A model generated the notes under the pieces. That model worked only from the letters and a program-made list of their open reading frames with translations. It was not told where the DNA came from and searched no databases. A stretch of 64,000 bases of DNA, from NCBI RefSeq assembly GCF_000439375.1, contig NZ_ATMI01000001.1:1-64000 (forward strand), in the 5' to 3' direction. This stretch comes from Tatumella saanichensis. GTDB taxonomy: Bacteria; Pseudomonadota; Gammaproteobacteria; Enterobacterales; Enterobacteriaceae. The position numbers and the translations under genes are program-made. This document shows positions 36,873-47,405 of the stretch, piece by piece; the stretch's first letter is position 1; the number at the start of each line of letters is the position of its first letter.

Positions 36873-38462
36873 ATGTCTACAGCACCCTTTTTAGACGAAG
36901 TGGCTCGTCGCCGCACGTTTGCGATTATCTCGCACCCCGATGCCGGTAAAACCACCATTACTGAAAAAGTCTTACTTTTCGGACAGGCGCTCCAGACCGC
37001 CGGATCAGTGAAAGGCCGCGGCTCCAGCCAGCACGCCAAATCTGACTGGATGGATATGGAGAAACAGCGTGGGATCTCGATCACTACTTCAGTGATGCAG
37101 TTCCCGTATCGCGATAAGCTGGTCAATCTGCTGGATACCCCGGGGCACGAAGACTTCTCCGAAGATACTTACCGTACCCTGACCGCCGTTGACTGCTGTC
37201 TGATGGTCATCGACGCCGCCAAAGGTGTTGAGGATCGTACCCGTAAGCTGATGGAAGTCACCCGGTTACGCGATACGCCGATCCTGACCTTTATGAACAA
37301 ACTCGACCGTGATATCCGTGATCCGATGGAAGTTATGGATGAAGTTGAGAATGAACTGAAGATCGCTTGTGCGCCGATCACCTGGCCGATTGGTTGCGGT
37401 AAACTGTTTAAAGGGGTTTATCACCTCTATAACAACGAAACTATCCTCTATCAGAGCGGCCAGGGGCACACCATCCAAGAAGTCCGTACCATCAAAGGTC
37501 TGGATAACCCGGAACTGGATCAGGCTATCGGCGAAGAGTTGGCGGCCCAGTTACGTGATGAGCTGGAGCTGGTACAGGGGGCTTCCCATGAATTTGACCA
37601 GCAGGCTTTCTTAGAAGGGAAACTGACGCCGGTATTCTTCGGTACTGCACTAGGTAACTTCGGGGTCGATCATATGCTGGACGGTCTGGTGAGCTGGGCA
37701 CCTGCGCCGATGCCGCGTATGGCCGATAGCCGTGAAGTGGTCTCTTCTGAAGATAAATTTAGCGGCTTCGTGTTTAAGATCCAGGCCAACATGGATCCTA
37801 AACACCGCGACCGTGTGGCATTTATGCGTGTCGTGTCTGGTAAGTACGAAAAAGGCATGAAGATGCACCAGGTGCGCACCGGTAAAGACGTGGTGATTTC
37901 CGATGCGCTGACCTTTATGGCCGGTGACCGTGCCCATGTCGAAGAAGCCTATCCGGGCGACATTATCGGGCTGCATAACCACGGTACTATCCAGATTGGT
38001 GACTCCTTTACGCAGGGCGAGAAAATGAAGTTCACCGGTATCCCGAACTTTGCGCCAGAACTGTTTCGTCGTATTCGTCTGCGTGATCCACTGAAACAGA
38101 AACAGCTGCTGAAAGGCCTGGTTCAGTTATCAGAAGAGGGGGCCGTGCAGGTATTCCGTCCGGTCGCCAACAATGACCTAATTGTTGGGGCGGTGGGGGT
38201 GCTGCAGTTTGATGTGGTAGTAGCCCGTCTGAAAAGCGAATATAACGTCGAGGCGATTTATGAATCGGTAAACGTCTCTACCGCTCGTTGGGTCGAGTGT
38301 AATGACGTGAAAAAATTCGATGAGTTCCAACGTAAAAATGAAGTGAACTTAGCGCTGGATGGCGGTGATAACCTGACCTATATCGCACCGACCATGGTTA
38401 ACCTGAACATTACCCAGGAACGTTATCCTGATGTGGTGTTCCGTAAAACCCGCGAACACTGA
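36873..38462 (+). CDS. prfC: Peptide chain release factor 3 (RF3)
   Basis: 529 residues from this ATG, exactly the length of E. coli RF3. Translational GTPase with SHPDAGKTT (G1), the switch-1 region around [25 protein letters not shown] (G3) and NKLDRD (G4). It removes RF1/RF2 from ribosomes after termination. An in-frame ATG five codons earlier (36858) is possible; neither has a strong ribosome site. First gene of the prfC-osmY-ytjA-yjjV block. Confidence 0.94.
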   Translation: MSTAPFLDEVARRRTFAIISHPDAGKTTITEKVLLFGQALQTAGSVKGRGSSQHAKSDWMDMEKQRGISITTSVMQFPYRDKLVNLLDTPGHEDFSEDTYRTLTAVDCCLMVIDAAKGVEDRTRKLMEVTRLRDTPILTFMNKLDRDIRDPMEVMDEVENELKIACAPITWPIGCGKLFKGVYHLYNNETILYQSGQGHTIQEVRTIKGLDNPELDQAIGEELAAQLRDELELVQGASHEFDQQAFLEGKLTPVFFGTALGNFGVDHMLDGLVSWAPAPMPRMADSREVVSSEDKFSGFVFKIQANMDPKHRDRVAFMRVVSGKYEKGMKMHQVRTGKDVVISDALTFMAGDRAHVEEAYPGDIIGLHNHGTIQIGDSFTQGEKMKFTGIPNFAPELFRRIRLRDPLKQKQLLKGLVQLSEEGAVQVFRPVANNDLIVGAVGVLQFDVVVARLKSEYNVEAIYESVNVSTARWVECNDVKKFDEFQRKNEVNLALDGGDNLTYIAPTMVNLNITQERYPDVVFRKTREH

Positions 38463-38478
38463 TCGGACCTGTGCCGAC

Positions 38479-38502
38479 AGAACCGGCCACTCGGCCGGTT
38501 CT
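38479..38502. terminator. Hairpin after prfC
   Basis: AGAACCGGCC and GGCCGGTTCT, 10 perfect pairs, loop ACTC. There is no T tract after it, so it may slow transcription or protect the 3' end. Confidence 0.5.
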
Positions 38503-38750
38503 GATAATGTTCTGGAAACGCCCGTTTCCGGATTTTTACCGCTTTTTCTGTGATGATGATCGCTTATCATCGCCGTTACACGCAGATTTATCACTGCCGA
38601 CACTCTGACCGGAAGTTCAGTAGATTCTTAAAAATCTGCACAGTCGTTAAACTCAACTATGATTAATCTATGTGATGTGGCCAAGCTGCCCGCCAGCCTA
38701 ATAGGCTAACCGCTATGCTGAAGGCCATGTCCATACAGGACACTTTAGAC

Positions 38751-39335
38751 ATGAATATTGCACGCGACATTAAGACACTGTTGCTGATCCCGGCGCTGTT
38801 AAGCCTGAACGCTTTCGTCACAGTGCCTGCGGCGCAAGCCGCTGGTACTCAGGGACATTCTGTATTACACAGTGTCAACAATTTTATGGACGACAGTGCG
38901 GTCACCGCCAAAGTGAAGACCGCACTGATTGATGACAAAGAGATTAACAGCACTAATCTCTCGTTATCCACCACCCGCGGGGTAGTGACAGTTGACGGTT
39001 TTGTCAGCTCTGCCGGACAGGTTGCTCGCGTTGAGCGACTGATCCGTAAAACCCCAGGGGTAACAGGCTTGGTGAATCATTTGCATATTAAATCAGACCA
39101 GCAAACCAATCTGAAGAGCTATGCCAGTGATACCGCCACTACCAGTGAGATCATGGCGCGGTTGATGGCCAGTAAACAGGTCGAAGCGCGGCACATCTCA
39201 GTGACTACCACCCACGGTAATGTGGTACTCAGTGGTAAGGTCGATGACCACCGCCAGAAACAAGCGGCCGCAGAGATTGTGAAGAAAGTATCCGGTGTCA
39301 GTGCGGTTAAGAACGAACTTTCTGTCAGCCACTGA
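38751..39335 (+). CDS. osmY: Periplasmic osmotic-stress protein OsmY
   Basis: 194 residues: a signal peptide ending AAQAAG and two BON domains, about 45-110 and 125-194 (NFMDDSAVTAKVKTALIDD, DTATTSEIMARLMAS). BON domains bind membranes or other envelope parts; OsmY acts as a periplasmic chaperone under stress. Start chosen at MNIARDIKTLLLIP because it gives a normal signal peptide; in-frame ATGs at 38715 and 38727 are also possible. Followed by ytjA, as in E. coli. Confidence 0.9.
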   Translation: MNIARDIKTLLLIPALLSLNAFVTVPAAQAAGTQGHSVLHSVNNFMDDSAVTAKVKTALIDDKEINSTNLSLSTTRGVVTVDGFVSSAGQVARVERLIRKTPGVTGLVNHLHIKSDQQTNLKSYASDTATTSEIMARLMASKQVEARHISVTTTHGNVVLSGKVDDHRQKQAAAEIVKKVSGVSAVKNELSVSH

Positions 39336-39432
39336 CAAGGTTTTGCTGACGGGCGTAAGACGATGGAGAGTTGCTTTTCGCTAAGCAGAGCAACATAAAA
39401 ATGAGTCTGTTAACGATGGTAAGGAGATAACT

Positions 39433-39594
39433 ATGTTTCGTTGGGGAATTATCTTTTTAGTGATCGCACTGATTGCCGCAGCTCTGGGCTTTGGTGGACT
39501 GGCAGGTACGGCTGCATGGGCGGCGAAAATTGTGTTTATCGTCGGTATCATCTTGTTCCTGATCAGTCTGTTCACTGGCCGTAAAAGATTATAA
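39433..39594 (+). CDS. ytjA: DUF1328 small membrane protein YtjA
   Basis: 53 residues, exactly the size of E. coli YtjA. Sequence begins [20 protein letters not shown] and ends LFTGRKRL, giving two short membrane helices around [10 protein letters not shown] strong AAGGAG ribosome site stands 7 bases upstream. Function unknown. Its place after osmY matches E. coli. Confidence 0.93.
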   Translation: MFRWGIIFLVIALIAAALGFGGLAGTAAWAAKIVFIVGIILFLISLFTGRKRL

Positions 39595-39735
39595 CGCTGC
39601 CCGTCAACACCGACGTCATCTGCCGGCAGGGATGCTGGCAGTATCACTCCTCTGTTACACTCCTTGTAATCACACTTCTCACCGACACTTATGCTGTTGT
39701 CTGCACCGATCAGACGGTTACGTCAGGAGACCTCT

Positions 39736-40527
39736 GTGTCCTTTATTGATACCCATTGTCACTTTGATTTCCCGCCGTTTAGCGAGGATGCACGCCAGGC
39801 TCTGGGCCGTGCCCGCCTAGCAGGGGTGAGCGATATTATTATTCCGTCGGTCAGTGCGGATCGGATTGATGGGATCGCCGAGCTGAGTCAACAGTATCGC
39901 GGACTGTGGTTTGCTGTCGGTTTGCATCCACTGTGGATCAATGAACATCAGCCCCAGGATATTGACCGGCTACAGCAGTGGCTGGCACAACCCGCGCAAC
40001 AGCTGGTGGCCATCGGAGAGACCGGGTTGGACCTGTATACCCCATCGGGAGTGGCGTCCAGCGAGCGTCAGCAGTCACTGTTACAGCAACAGCTGCAATT
40101 GGCCCGCCGCTATGATCTGCCGCTGATCCTCCATTCCAGACGATCCCACGACCTGTTGGCCTCCATGCTGCGTAAAGCCTCGGTACCGGCCAGTGGGGTG
40201 ATCCACGGTTTCTCCGGCAGCTTGCAACAGGCACAGGCCTTTGTCCGCCTCGGCTACTTTATCGGCATTGGTGGCACCATCACCTATCCGCGTGCCCGAA
40301 AAACCCGTGATACCGTGGCTGCGCTGCCGTTGAGCTCGTTGGTGCTGGAAACTGATGCTCCGGATATGCCACTTAACGGTTTCCAGGGGCAGCCTAACCG
40401 TCCAGAGCAGGTGGTACAGGTCTGTAACGCACTGGCAGAGTTACGCAGTGAACCCTTTGAGTTGATTTGTCAGACCCTATTGGCTAATAGCCTACGTCTG
40501 TTTCCACGATTACGGTTGTCCGTATGA
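39736..40527 (+). CDS. yjjV: TatD-family metal-dependent hydrolase YjjV
   Basis: 263 residues from the GTG at 39736, which has AGGAG 8 bases upstream and gives MSFIDTHCHFDFPPF at the N terminus as in E. coli. The longer frame from 39691 is rejected. Metal-binding blocks: DTHCHFD, GETGLDLY, LHSRRSHD, HGFSGSL and LETDAPDMPLNG. TatD proteins are 3'-5' nucleases or related hydrolases. yjjU, yjjW and yjjI, its E. coli neighbours, are missing. Confidence 0.92.
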   Translation: MSFIDTHCHFDFPPFSEDARQALGRARLAGVSDIIIPSVSADRIDGIAELSQQYRGLWFAVGLHPLWINEHQPQDIDRLQQWLAQPAQQLVAIGETGLDLYTPSGVASSERQQSLLQQQLQLARRYDLPLILHSRRSHDLLASMLRKASVPASGVIHGFSGSLQQAQAFVRLGYFIGIGGTITYPRARKTRDTVAALPLSSLVLETDAPDMPLNGFQGQPNRPEQVVQVCNALAELRSEPFELICQTLLANSLRLFPRLRLSV

Positions 40528-40562
40528 TGAAATCATCGATCTGTTATTTTTTTAACACTTTT

Positions 40563-40582
40563 AATGTGACTAAAGTCACTCA
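40563..40582 (+). promoter_or_regulatory. CRP site upstream of deoC
   Basis: TGTGA-CTAAAG-TCACT matches the CRP core (TGTGA-N6-TCACA) at 9 of 10 defined positions and includes the perfect palindrome GTGACTAAAGTCAC. E. coli deo is CRP-activated. Confidence 0.75.
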
Positions 40583-40650
40583 AAAGTGACCAATAATGGT
40601 ATTTTTTCAGGGTTTTTTTGATCACCGCCCGATAACGCCGCATTATATTT

Positions 40651-40666
40651 TGTTACTGTAATAACA
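40651..40666 (+). promoter_or_regulatory. DeoR-type operator upstream of deoC
   Basis: TGTTACTGTAATAACA has both outer half-sites (TGTTA and TAACA) of the E. coli DeoR operator TGTTAGAATTCTAACA at the same spacing. It lies 46 bases before the deoC start, so repression relieved by deoxyribose-5-phosphate is likely. Confidence 0.65.
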
Positions 40667-40711
40667 TAATCCGGCAGCCAGATTGTTGCTGCTTTTATTG
40701 AGGAACACACT

Positions 40712-41494
40712 GTGACTGATATGACAGCTATTGCCCGTCGGGCTATTGGCCTGATGGATCTGACCACTCTGAACGATGATGATACCGATGCCAAAGTGAC
40801 TGCCTTATGTCAGCAGGCGAACTCTGCCGCCGGGATGACGGCAGCAATCTGTATCTATCCACGCTTTATTCCCCATGCCCGTAAAGTGCTGCATGAGCAG
40901 GGCACTCCACAGATCCGTATCGCCACGGTCACTAATTTTCCCCATGGCAACGAGGATATTGATATCGCCGTCGCGGAAACACGCGCCGCTATCGCTTACG
41001 GTGCCGATGAAGTGGATGTGGTGTTTCCATGGCGTACTTTAAAAGCTGGCGATACCGATACCGGCTTCAAGCTAGTGAGTGCCTGTAAAGCCTGCTGCCA
41101 AGAGGCGGGAGTACTGCTAAAAGTGATTATCGAAAGTGGTGAACTGCAGCAGCCGACACTGATCCGTCAGGCTTCGGAGATCGCCATTGATGCTGGCGCT
41201 GATTTTATCAAAACCTCCACCGGCAAAGTAGCGGTGAACGCGACCCCAGAGACCGCACGCATTATGTTACAAGTGATCCGTGACAAAGGCGTGGCGCAAC
41301 AGGTTGGCTTTAAACCGGCGGGTGGCGTGCGTACCACCGCTGATGCCGTGCTGTATCTGGCACTGGCGGCGGAAATACTCGGTGATGACTGGGCCGATGC
41401 GCGTCATTTTCGCTTTGGGGCATCCGGCTTACTGAATAGCTTACTGGCGGACTGTGGCGCTGCTCCGCAAGCTCCTGCAGGCAGCGGTTACTGA
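40712..41494 (+). CDS. deoC: Deoxyribose-phosphate aldolase DeoC
   Basis: 260 residues, class I aldolase. The Schiff-base lysine is in [13 protein letters not shown], and the phosphate-site block is [10 protein letters not shown]. It splits deoxyribose-5-phosphate into acetaldehyde and glyceraldehyde-3-phosphate. The start is GTG (40712) after GAGGA, aligned with E. coli MTDLKAS. First gene of deoCABD, under the CRP and DeoR sites just upstream. Confidence 0.95.
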   Translation: MTDMTAIARRAIGLMDLTTLNDDDTDAKVTALCQQANSAAGMTAAICIYPRFIPHARKVLHEQGTPQIRIATVTNFPHGNEDIDIAVAETRAAIAYGADEVDVVFPWRTLKAGDTDTGFKLVSACKACCQEAGVLLKVIIESGELQQPTLIRQASEIAIDAGADFIKTSTGKVAVNATPETARIMLQVIRDKGVAQQVGFKPAGGVRTTADAVLYLALAAEILGDDWADARHFRFGASGLLNSLLADCGAAPQAPAGSGY

Positions 41495-41518
41495 TCGACG
41501 CTTATCGGGGAGGATGCC

Positions 41519-42838
41519 ATGTTACTGCCTCAAGAAATTATCCGTAAAAAACGTGACGGACAACGGCTGACAGAGGCGGAGCTCCGCCACTTTGTCGCTG
41601 GGATCACCGACGGCTCAGTGTCAGAAGGGCAGATTGCCGGGCTTGCGATGGCGGTATGGTTCCGTGATATGGATCTGGATGAGCGGGTGGCGTTGACCAT
41701 GGCGATGCGCGATTCGGGAACCGTACTCTCTTGGCAGGGACTGGGTCTTAACGGACCGGTGCTGGATAAGCATTCCACTGGCGGTGTCGGCGATGTGACT
41801 TCGTTAATGCTCGGGCCGATGGTGGCCGCCTGTGGTGGCTATGTGCCGATGATCTCCGGCCGCGGGCTAGGCCACACCGGCGGTACCCTCGATAAGTTGG
41901 AAGCTATCCCTGGGTTTAACATTTTCCCCGATAATGACCGCTTCCGACAGATCGTCAGCCAGGTCGGAGTGGCGATTATTGGCCAGACGCGCTCGTTGGC
42001 ACCAGCGGATCAACGTTTTTACGCCACCCGCGATATCAGTGCTACCGTCGATTCGATTGCCTTGATCACTGCCTCGATCCTCTCTAAAAAACTGGCGGAG
42101 GGGCTGGACGCGCTGGTGATGGATGTTAAAGCAGGCAGCGGTGCCTTTATGCCGGATTATGCCGGCTCACAGGCACTTGCAGAGGCTATCGTGGGTGTCG
42201 CCAATGGTGCTGGTTGTCGTACCACTGCACTGATCACCGATATGAGTCAGATGTTGGCTTGTTCGGCGGGCAATGTCACCGAAGTCCGAGAAGCGGTGGC
42301 CTTTCTCACTGGCGAATACCGTAATCCGCGATTACAGGCGGTGACAATGGCCCTGTGTAGTGAAATGCTGCAAAGTGGCGGCTTGGCGGACAGTGATAGT
42401 CGGGCACAGGAGATGTTGCAACAGGCCCTTGATAGTGGTCGAGCCGCAGAGGTGTTTGCGCGCATGGTCGCGGCGCAAGGTGGTCCGGCCGATTTTATCG
42501 ATGACCCCGATGGTTATCTGCGGGCTGCTCCGGTGGTCAGGCCGGTGTACCCTGATAAGCCCGGTTATCTGGCCAGTACCGATACCCGTGAACTGGGGAT
42601 GACCGTAGTACGACTGGGCGGAGGCCGTCAGACAGCCGGTGAAGCGATCGATCATCGGGTAGGGATCACCGCAATGGCCGCCCTTGGCGACTACCTAGAC
42701 GATCATCAACCACTGGCGATGCTTCACGCGGCAGATGAAGCCAGCTGGCAGCAGGCAGCCAACAGTCTCAGGGGCGCAATTTGTGTAACCTCACAAAAGC
42801 CGAAAGAAATCCCTTTAATCTATCGCAGAATAAACTGA
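41519..42838 (+). CDS. deoA: Thymidine phosphorylase DeoA
   Basis: 439 residues. The family signature [16 protein letters not shown] and the phosphate-binding KHSTGGVGD are intact. It converts thymidine and phosphate to thymine and deoxyribose-1-phosphate. GGGAGGA ribosome site; 24 bases after deoC. Confidence 0.95.
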   Translation: MLLPQEIIRKKRDGQRLTEAELRHFVAGITDGSVSEGQIAGLAMAVWFRDMDLDERVALTMAMRDSGTVLSWQGLGLNGPVLDKHSTGGVGDVTSLMLGPMVAACGGYVPMISGRGLGHTGGTLDKLEAIPGFNIFPDNDRFRQIVSQVGVAIIGQTRSLAPADQRFYATRDISATVDSIALITASILSKKLAEGLDALVMDVKAGSGAFMPDYAGSQALAEAIVGVANGAGCRTTALITDMSQMLACSAGNVTEVREAVAFLTGEYRNPRLQAVTMALCSEMLQSGGLADSDSRAQEMLQQALDSGRAAEVFARMVAAQGGPADFIDDPDGYLRAAPVVRPVYPDKPGYLASTDTRELGMTVVRLGGGRQTAGEAIDHRVGITAMAALGDYLDDHQPLAMLHAADEASWQQAANSLRGAICVTSQKPKEIPLIYRRIN

Positions 42839-42899
42839 TTGGTTGCATACTGTTCTGATCAGTTTTTTTCCTCACTGCATGAACGCACAGGAGGCGAGC

Positions 42900-44123
42900 A
42901 TGAAACGTGCATTTATTATGGTACTGGATTCCTTCGGGATCGGTGCCAGCCACGATGCAGAAAAATTTGGCGATGCCGGTTCCGATACCTTGGGCCATAT
43001 CGCCCAAGCCTGCTATGAAGCGCGGGCCGACCAAGGCAGAAAAGGGCCGTTACAGTTACCAAACCTGACTTCATTAGGGCTTGCTAAAGCAGCTGAACTC
43101 TCAACCGGTAAAATTCCTGCCGGTATGGACGCCGCAGCACCGGTGATCGGTGCGTACGCCAGCGCGGCAGAGCTTTCCTCCGGGAAAGATACCCCTTCCG
43201 GGCACTGGGAAATCGCTGGGGTACCTGTACTGTTTGACTGGGGGTACTTCCCAAAAACTGAAAACAGCTTCCCGCAGCCATTGCTGGATAAACTGGTGGC
43301 ACAGGCGGGTCTGAAAGGCTACCTCGGTAACTGCCACTCGTCTGGGACGGTGATCCTCGATAAGCTCGGCGAGGAACACATGCGCAGCGGTAAGCCGATT
43401 TTCTACACCTCGGCGGATTCGGTTTTTCAGATAGCCTGTCATGAAGAGACCTTTGGCCTCGAAGCATTGTATGAACTCTGTGAAATTACCCGCAAAATTC
43501 TTACTGAAGACGGCTACAATATCGGCCGTGTGATTGCCAGACCCTTTATCGGTGCCAAAGCCGGTGAGTTTGTTCGGACCGGTAATCGACACGATTTGGC
43601 GGTAGAACCACCGTCCGCCACCATTCTGCAGAAGCTGGTGGAAGAAAAAAACGGCCAGGTGATTTCGGTGGGTAAAATTGCCGATATTTATGCGCAGCAG
43701 GGCATCACCAAAAAAGTCAAAGCGACCGGTCTGGATGCACTGTTTGATGCGACTTTACAGGAAATGCAGCAGGCGCCGGATCAGTCTATCGTCTTTACTA
43801 ACTTTGTAGATTTCGACTCCAGCTGGGGCCATCGTCGTGATGTCGCCGGTTATGCGGCCGGACTGGAGCTGTTTGACCGTCGTCTGCCGGAACTGATGGC
43901 TCAGGTGAAAGACGGTGATATTCTGATCCTCACTGCCGACCACGGTTGCGACCCAACCTGGCAGGGCACCGATCACACCCGTGAGCATATTCCGGTATTG
44001 ATCTACGGGCCGCAGGTGACTCCTGGTTCTCTTGGCCAGCGTGACACTTTTGCCGATATCGGCCAGACTGTCGCACAGTATTTCGGGCTATCAGCTATGG
44101 ATTACGGACGTAACATGCTGTAA
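42900..44123 (+). CDS. deoB: Phosphopentomutase DeoB
   Basis: 407 residues, alkaline-phosphatase superfamily. Metal blocks [11 protein letters not shown] near the N terminus and [21 protein letters not shown] near the C terminus. It converts (deoxy)ribose-1-phosphate to the 5-phosphate, feeding DeoC. Start after AGGAGG; the frame from 42843 is an extension. Confidence 0.95.
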   Translation: MKRAFIMVLDSFGIGASHDAEKFGDAGSDTLGHIAQACYEARADQGRKGPLQLPNLTSLGLAKAAELSTGKIPAGMDAAAPVIGAYASAAELSSGKDTPSGHWEIAGVPVLFDWGYFPKTENSFPQPLLDKLVAQAGLKGYLGNCHSSGTVILDKLGEEHMRSGKPIFYTSADSVFQIACHEETFGLEALYELCEITRKILTEDGYNIGRVIARPFIGAKAGEFVRTGNRHDLAVEPPSATILQKLVEEKNGQVISVGKIADIYAQQGITKKVKATGLDALFDATLQEMQQAPDQSIVFTNFVDFDSSWGHRRDVAGYAAGLELFDRRLPELMAQVKDGDILILTADHGCDPTWQGTDHTREHIPVLIYGPQVTPGSLGQRDTFADIGQTVAQYFGLSAMDYGRNML

Positions 44124-44191
44124 AAAGCCCCCCTTGTTTCTCATTGCTGGCAGTTCGTGCGGGCAATGACACATTTAAAAGGAAAACTAAC

Positions 44192-44911
44192 ATGGCAACT
44201 CCTCACATTAATGCAGAAGCCGGTGATTTCGCTGACGTCGTCCTGATGCCGGGTGATCCGCTGCGTGCAAAATATATCGCTGAAACTTTCCTGCAGGATG
44301 CCCGTGAAGTGAACAATGTTCGTGGCATGCTGGGTTATACTGGTACTTATAAAGGCCGCCGTATCTCGGTTATGGGGCATGGTATGGGCATCCCATCCTG
44401 CTCTATCTATGCGAAAGAACTGATCACCGAGTACGGCGTCAAAACCATTATCCGTGTCGGCTCATGTGGTGCGGTACGCCCGGACGTTCAACTGCGTGAT
44501 GTGGTGATCGGTATGGGGGCTTGCACCGATTCCAAAGTCAACCGTATGCGCTTCAAAGATCATGACTTTGCAGCGATCGCGGACTTTGATCTGGTGCGTA
44601 ACGCGGTGGATGCGGCGAAATCTTTGGGTATCACTGCCCGTGTTGGTAACCTGTTCTCTGCTGATTTGTTCTACACTCCCGATCCGCAGATGTTTGATGT
44701 GATGGAAAAATACGGCATCCTCGGCGTAGAAATGGAAGCGGCTGGGATCTACGGCGTTGCCGCCGAGTTCGGTGCAAAAGCCCTAGCGATCTGTACCGTT
44801 TCCGATCATATCCGTTCAGGTGAGCAGACCACTGCCGAAGAGCGTCAGTTGACGTTTAACGATATGATCAATATCGCTCTGGAATCTGTGCTGGCTGGCG
44901 ACAAAGCCTAA
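44192..44911 (+). CDS. deoD: Purine-nucleoside phosphorylase DeoD
   Basis: 239 residues, hexameric PNP type. Blocks: [33 protein letters not shown] and the catalytic Asp in CTVSDHI. It phosphorolyses purine (deoxy)nucleosides. Start after AAAAGGA; last gene of the operon, then a strong terminator. Confidence 0.95.
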   Translation: MATPHINAEAGDFADVVLMPGDPLRAKYIAETFLQDAREVNNVRGMLGYTGTYKGRRISVMGHGMGIPSCSIYAKELITEYGVKTIIRVGSCGAVRPDVQLRDVVIGMGACTDSKVNRMRFKDHDFAAIADFDLVRNAVDAAKSLGITARVGNLFSADLFYTPDPQMFDVMEKYGILGVEMEAAGIYGVAAEFGAKALAICTVSDHIRSGEQTTAEERQLTFNDMINIALESVLAGDKA

Positions 44912-44932
44912 TCTGTTGCAGGTTTTGCATTG

Positions 44933-44969
44933 ATAACACGGAGGTCCCGACGGACTTCCGTGTTATTTT
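44933..44969 (+). terminator. Intrinsic terminator of deoCABD
   Basis: ATAACACGGAGGTCC pairs with GGACTTCCGTGTTAT (15 positions, one G-U pair), loop CGAC, then TTTC. Confidence 0.85.
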
Positions 44970-45098
44970 CATTTCTTTACATTCTTCAATAAATGACACA
45001 CTTTACTCTCCTCGGGAGCAACTTGTGACTGGCACTGGCTGACTTTCTCTCTATGATAGGCGCCAGGCGATACCTTTCTCTGCAAACTATGTTGTGTA

Positions 45099-47039
45099 AT
45101 GAATCTGCGTAATTTCGAAATCGAAGAAAAACTCTTTATCCGTCGTGCTGTTACGGCATTCGGTCTAGTCGCTGTCTGCTTCGGCATCCTGGCGTATAAC
45201 CTCTATCGCTTGCAGATCAAGGAACACAGCTACTATCAGACCCGTTCCAACGATAATGACATCAAAATGATCCCTATCGCACCTACCCGCGGGATCATTT
45301 ACGATCGTAACGGCACACCGTTGGTACGTAACATCACTCAGTATGATCTGACGGTGATCCCCTATAAAGAGACCAACCTGAAAGCCACTATTCAGGCACT
45401 TACGCCGCTGATCGGCCTAACGCCGGATGAGGTTGCAGATTTCTGGCACCGTTTGAAACAGACCAGCCGCTATAAGCCGATCATTATCAAAGATGAACTG
45501 AGCGAAGAGCAGATTGCTCGCTTTGCGGTGGATGAATACCGTTTCCCTGGGGTCAGTGTCGACTCTTATGAGGATCGCCAGTATCCTTATGGCGCTGACT
45601 TGGCCCATGTGGTGGGCTATGTTTCAAAAATTAATGACAATGACTTTAAGCGCCTGAATGCCGAAGGGATCTCCGAGAACTACGCGGCAGACCACAATAT
45701 CGGTAAGCAGGGTATTGAAGGTTATTATGAATCGGTACTGCACGGCCAAACCGGCTATCAGGAAGTGGAAGTGGATAACCACGGCCGGGTAGTTCGGGTC
45801 CTCAGCGAGCAGCCACCTGTCGCCGGAAAAAATGTCTGGCTGACCCTCGACCTGCCGTTACAACAGTATATTGAGAGTTTGTTGGTGGGCCAGCGTGCCG
45901 CCGTACTGGTCGAAGATCCCCATGACGGTTCGGTACTGGCTATGGTGTCAGCCCCGAGCTATGATCCGAACCCGTTTGTGAAAGGCATCAGTTATCAAGC
46001 CTATAAGCAATTACTGCAGAATAAAGACCTGCCGCTGATCAACCGAGTGACCCAAGGGCTGTATCCGCCGGCCTCGACGGTTAAGCCCTATATGGCGATG
46101 TCGGCATTACTGAATGGGGTGATCACCCCGCAGACTACGTTCTTTGGTGCACCGACCTGGACCCTGCCTGGCACGGACCGCCGCTACCGAGACTGGAAAA
46201 AAACCGGTCACGGCATGCTCAATGTCACCAAAGCTATCGAAGAATCAGCAGATACCTTCTTCTATCAGGTCGCCTATATGATGGGGATCGATCGCATTCA
46301 CCATATGCTCAGCCAGTTCGGTTACGGAAAGTTAACTGGCATTGACCTCAATGAAGAGTATAGAGGTCTATTGCCGAGCCGTGAATGGAAAGAGAAGGTA
46401 CATAAGAAAGCTTGGTTCCAAGGGGATACCATTTCGGTGGGGATCGGCCAAGGCTACTGGATTGCGACCCCTATCCAAATGGTGAAAGCGCTGGTGGCAT
46501 TGCTGAACAATGGCCGAGTCATCACGCCGCATCTGTTGATGAAAGAGCAGCAGGGCAGTACGGTGATCCCGTATGTGGCTAAAGAGCCGCAACCGCAGAT
46601 CGGTGAACCGAATTCACCTTACTGGGCGCTGGTACGCCGCGCAATGTTTGGTATGGCCAATGCGCCGAATGGGACTGGTTATCGCTATTTCCATACTGCG
46701 CCTTATGGTATTGCGGCGAAAAGTGGTACCTCACAGGTGTTCAGCTTGAAACAGAACCAAGTGTATAACGCTAAGATGATCCCAGTGCGCTTGCGTGATC
46801 ATATTTTCTATACTGCTTTCGCTCCTTTTAAGGACCCGAAAGTGGCAGTCGCACTGATTCTGGAAAACGGTGGGGTCAACGGTGTTACCGCTGCGCCGCT
46901 GATGCGTAAGATCCTCGACCATATTATGTTGCCTGAGGGAGCGTCTGCCACAACGGTTACCCCCCAAAAAGGCGCACTGCCGGCTGATATACCGGGTATG
47001 GGCGAGGTGGCACCAGGATCGGTAACCACTGATCAGTAA
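45099..47039 (+). CDS. mrdA: Penicillin-binding protein 2 (MrdA-type), stand-alone copy
   Basis: 646 residues, class B PBP of the PBP2 elongasome type. It has a short cytoplasmic start, one membrane anchor (about 20-40) and a dimerisation domain with APTRGIIYDRNG. The transpeptidase has SxxK at Ser326 (ASTVKPY), SAD in EESADTFF and KSGT at 541-544. It is clearly diverged from E. coli MrdA along the whole length. The usual neighbours (rlmH, rodA, rlpA, dacA) are absent: deoD is before it and tRNA-Phe after it. It may be a second PBP2, comparable in idea to the alternative PBPs of Salmonella used in acid; whether a main copy exists elsewhere cannot be seen. Confidence 0.85.
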   Translation: MNLRNFEIEEKLFIRRAVTAFGLVAVCFGILAYNLYRLQIKEHSYYQTRSNDNDIKMIPIAPTRGIIYDRNGTPLVRNITQYDLTVIPYKETNLKATIQALTPLIGLTPDEVADFWHRLKQTSRYKPIIIKDELSEEQIARFAVDEYRFPGVSVDSYEDRQYPYGADLAHVVGYVSKINDNDFKRLNAEGISENYAADHNIGKQGIEGYYESVLHGQTGYQEVEVDNHGRVVRVLSEQPPVAGKNVWLTLDLPLQQYIESLLVGQRAAVLVEDPHDGSVLAMVSAPSYDPNPFVKGISYQAYKQLLQNKDLPLINRVTQGLYPPASTVKPYMAMSALLNGVITPQTTFFGAPTWTLPGTDRRYRDWKKTGHGMLNVTKAIEESADTFFYQVAYMMGIDRIHHMLSQFGYGKLTGIDLNEEYRGLLPSREWKEKVHKKAWFQGDTISVGIGQGYWIATPIQMVKALVALLNNGRVITPHLLMKEQQGSTVIPYVAKEPQPQIGEPNSPYWALVRRAMFGMANAPNGTGYRYFHTAPYGIAAKSGTSQVFSLKQNQVYNAKMIPVRLRDHIFYTAFAPFKDPKVAVALILENGGVNGVTAAPLMRKILDHIMLPEGASATTVTPQKGALPADIPGMGEVAPGSVTTDQ

Positions 47040-47182
47040 GCACTCAATAGGCAGCATTTATGGCAAATCATCGCCTGAATGCTGCAAATTCCTGCGGTTT
47101 GCTGTAAAAATCGGCGGTCAGTCAGCCTAGGCGCAAAAGTCGTTGACGGAGAAGCAGGATTACGGTTTAATGCGCCCCGTTA

Positions 47183-47258
47183 GCCCGAATAGCTCAGTCG
47201 GTAGAGCAGGGGATTGAAAATCCCCGTGTCCCTGGTTCGATTCCGGGTTCGGGCACCA
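47183..47258 (+). tRNA. tRNA-Phe (GAA)
   Basis: 76 bases with encoded CCA. Acceptor arms GCCCGAA/TTCGGGC, D arm AGCTCAGTCGGTAGAGC, anticodon loop in GGGGATTGAAAATCCCC (GAA) and T arm TGGTTCGATTCC. It differs from the E. coli phe tRNA only at paired, compensated positions as I recall it. Followed by its own terminator. Confidence 0.97.
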
Positions 47259-47267
47259 AGTTTAAAG

Positions 47268-47291
47268 AAACCCGCCTCTGGCGGGTTTTTT
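47268..47291 (+). terminator. Intrinsic terminator after tRNA-Phe
   Basis: AAACCCGCC, loop TCT, GGCGGGTTT, then TTT. Confidence 0.88.
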
Positions 47292-47314
47292 GCTTTCTGA
47301 GTCAGCGAACCCTC

Positions 47315-47366
47315 CATCGAACTCCGTTCGATGACTCGTCTCATGGCTGAGACTCGCCCTGCGGGC
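47315..47366. repeat. Cluster of three short hairpins after tRNA-Phe
   Basis: Three perfect small palindromes stand in a row: CATCGAA/TTCGATG (47315-47333), GTCTCA/TGAGAC (47338-47353) and GCCC/GGGC (47356-47366). No gene is present. It looks like an extragenic palindromic element of the kind seen near enteric operon ends. Confidence 0.45.
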
Positions 47367-47405
47367 TGGCGCTAACCGGAGTTATGCCAACCGCGTAGAG
47401 CAAGA

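Noticed and set aside
47183..47405. tRNA-Phe as an integration site of a mobile island
   Set aside because: No integrase and no repeat of the tRNA 3' end found in the following DNA inside the window.
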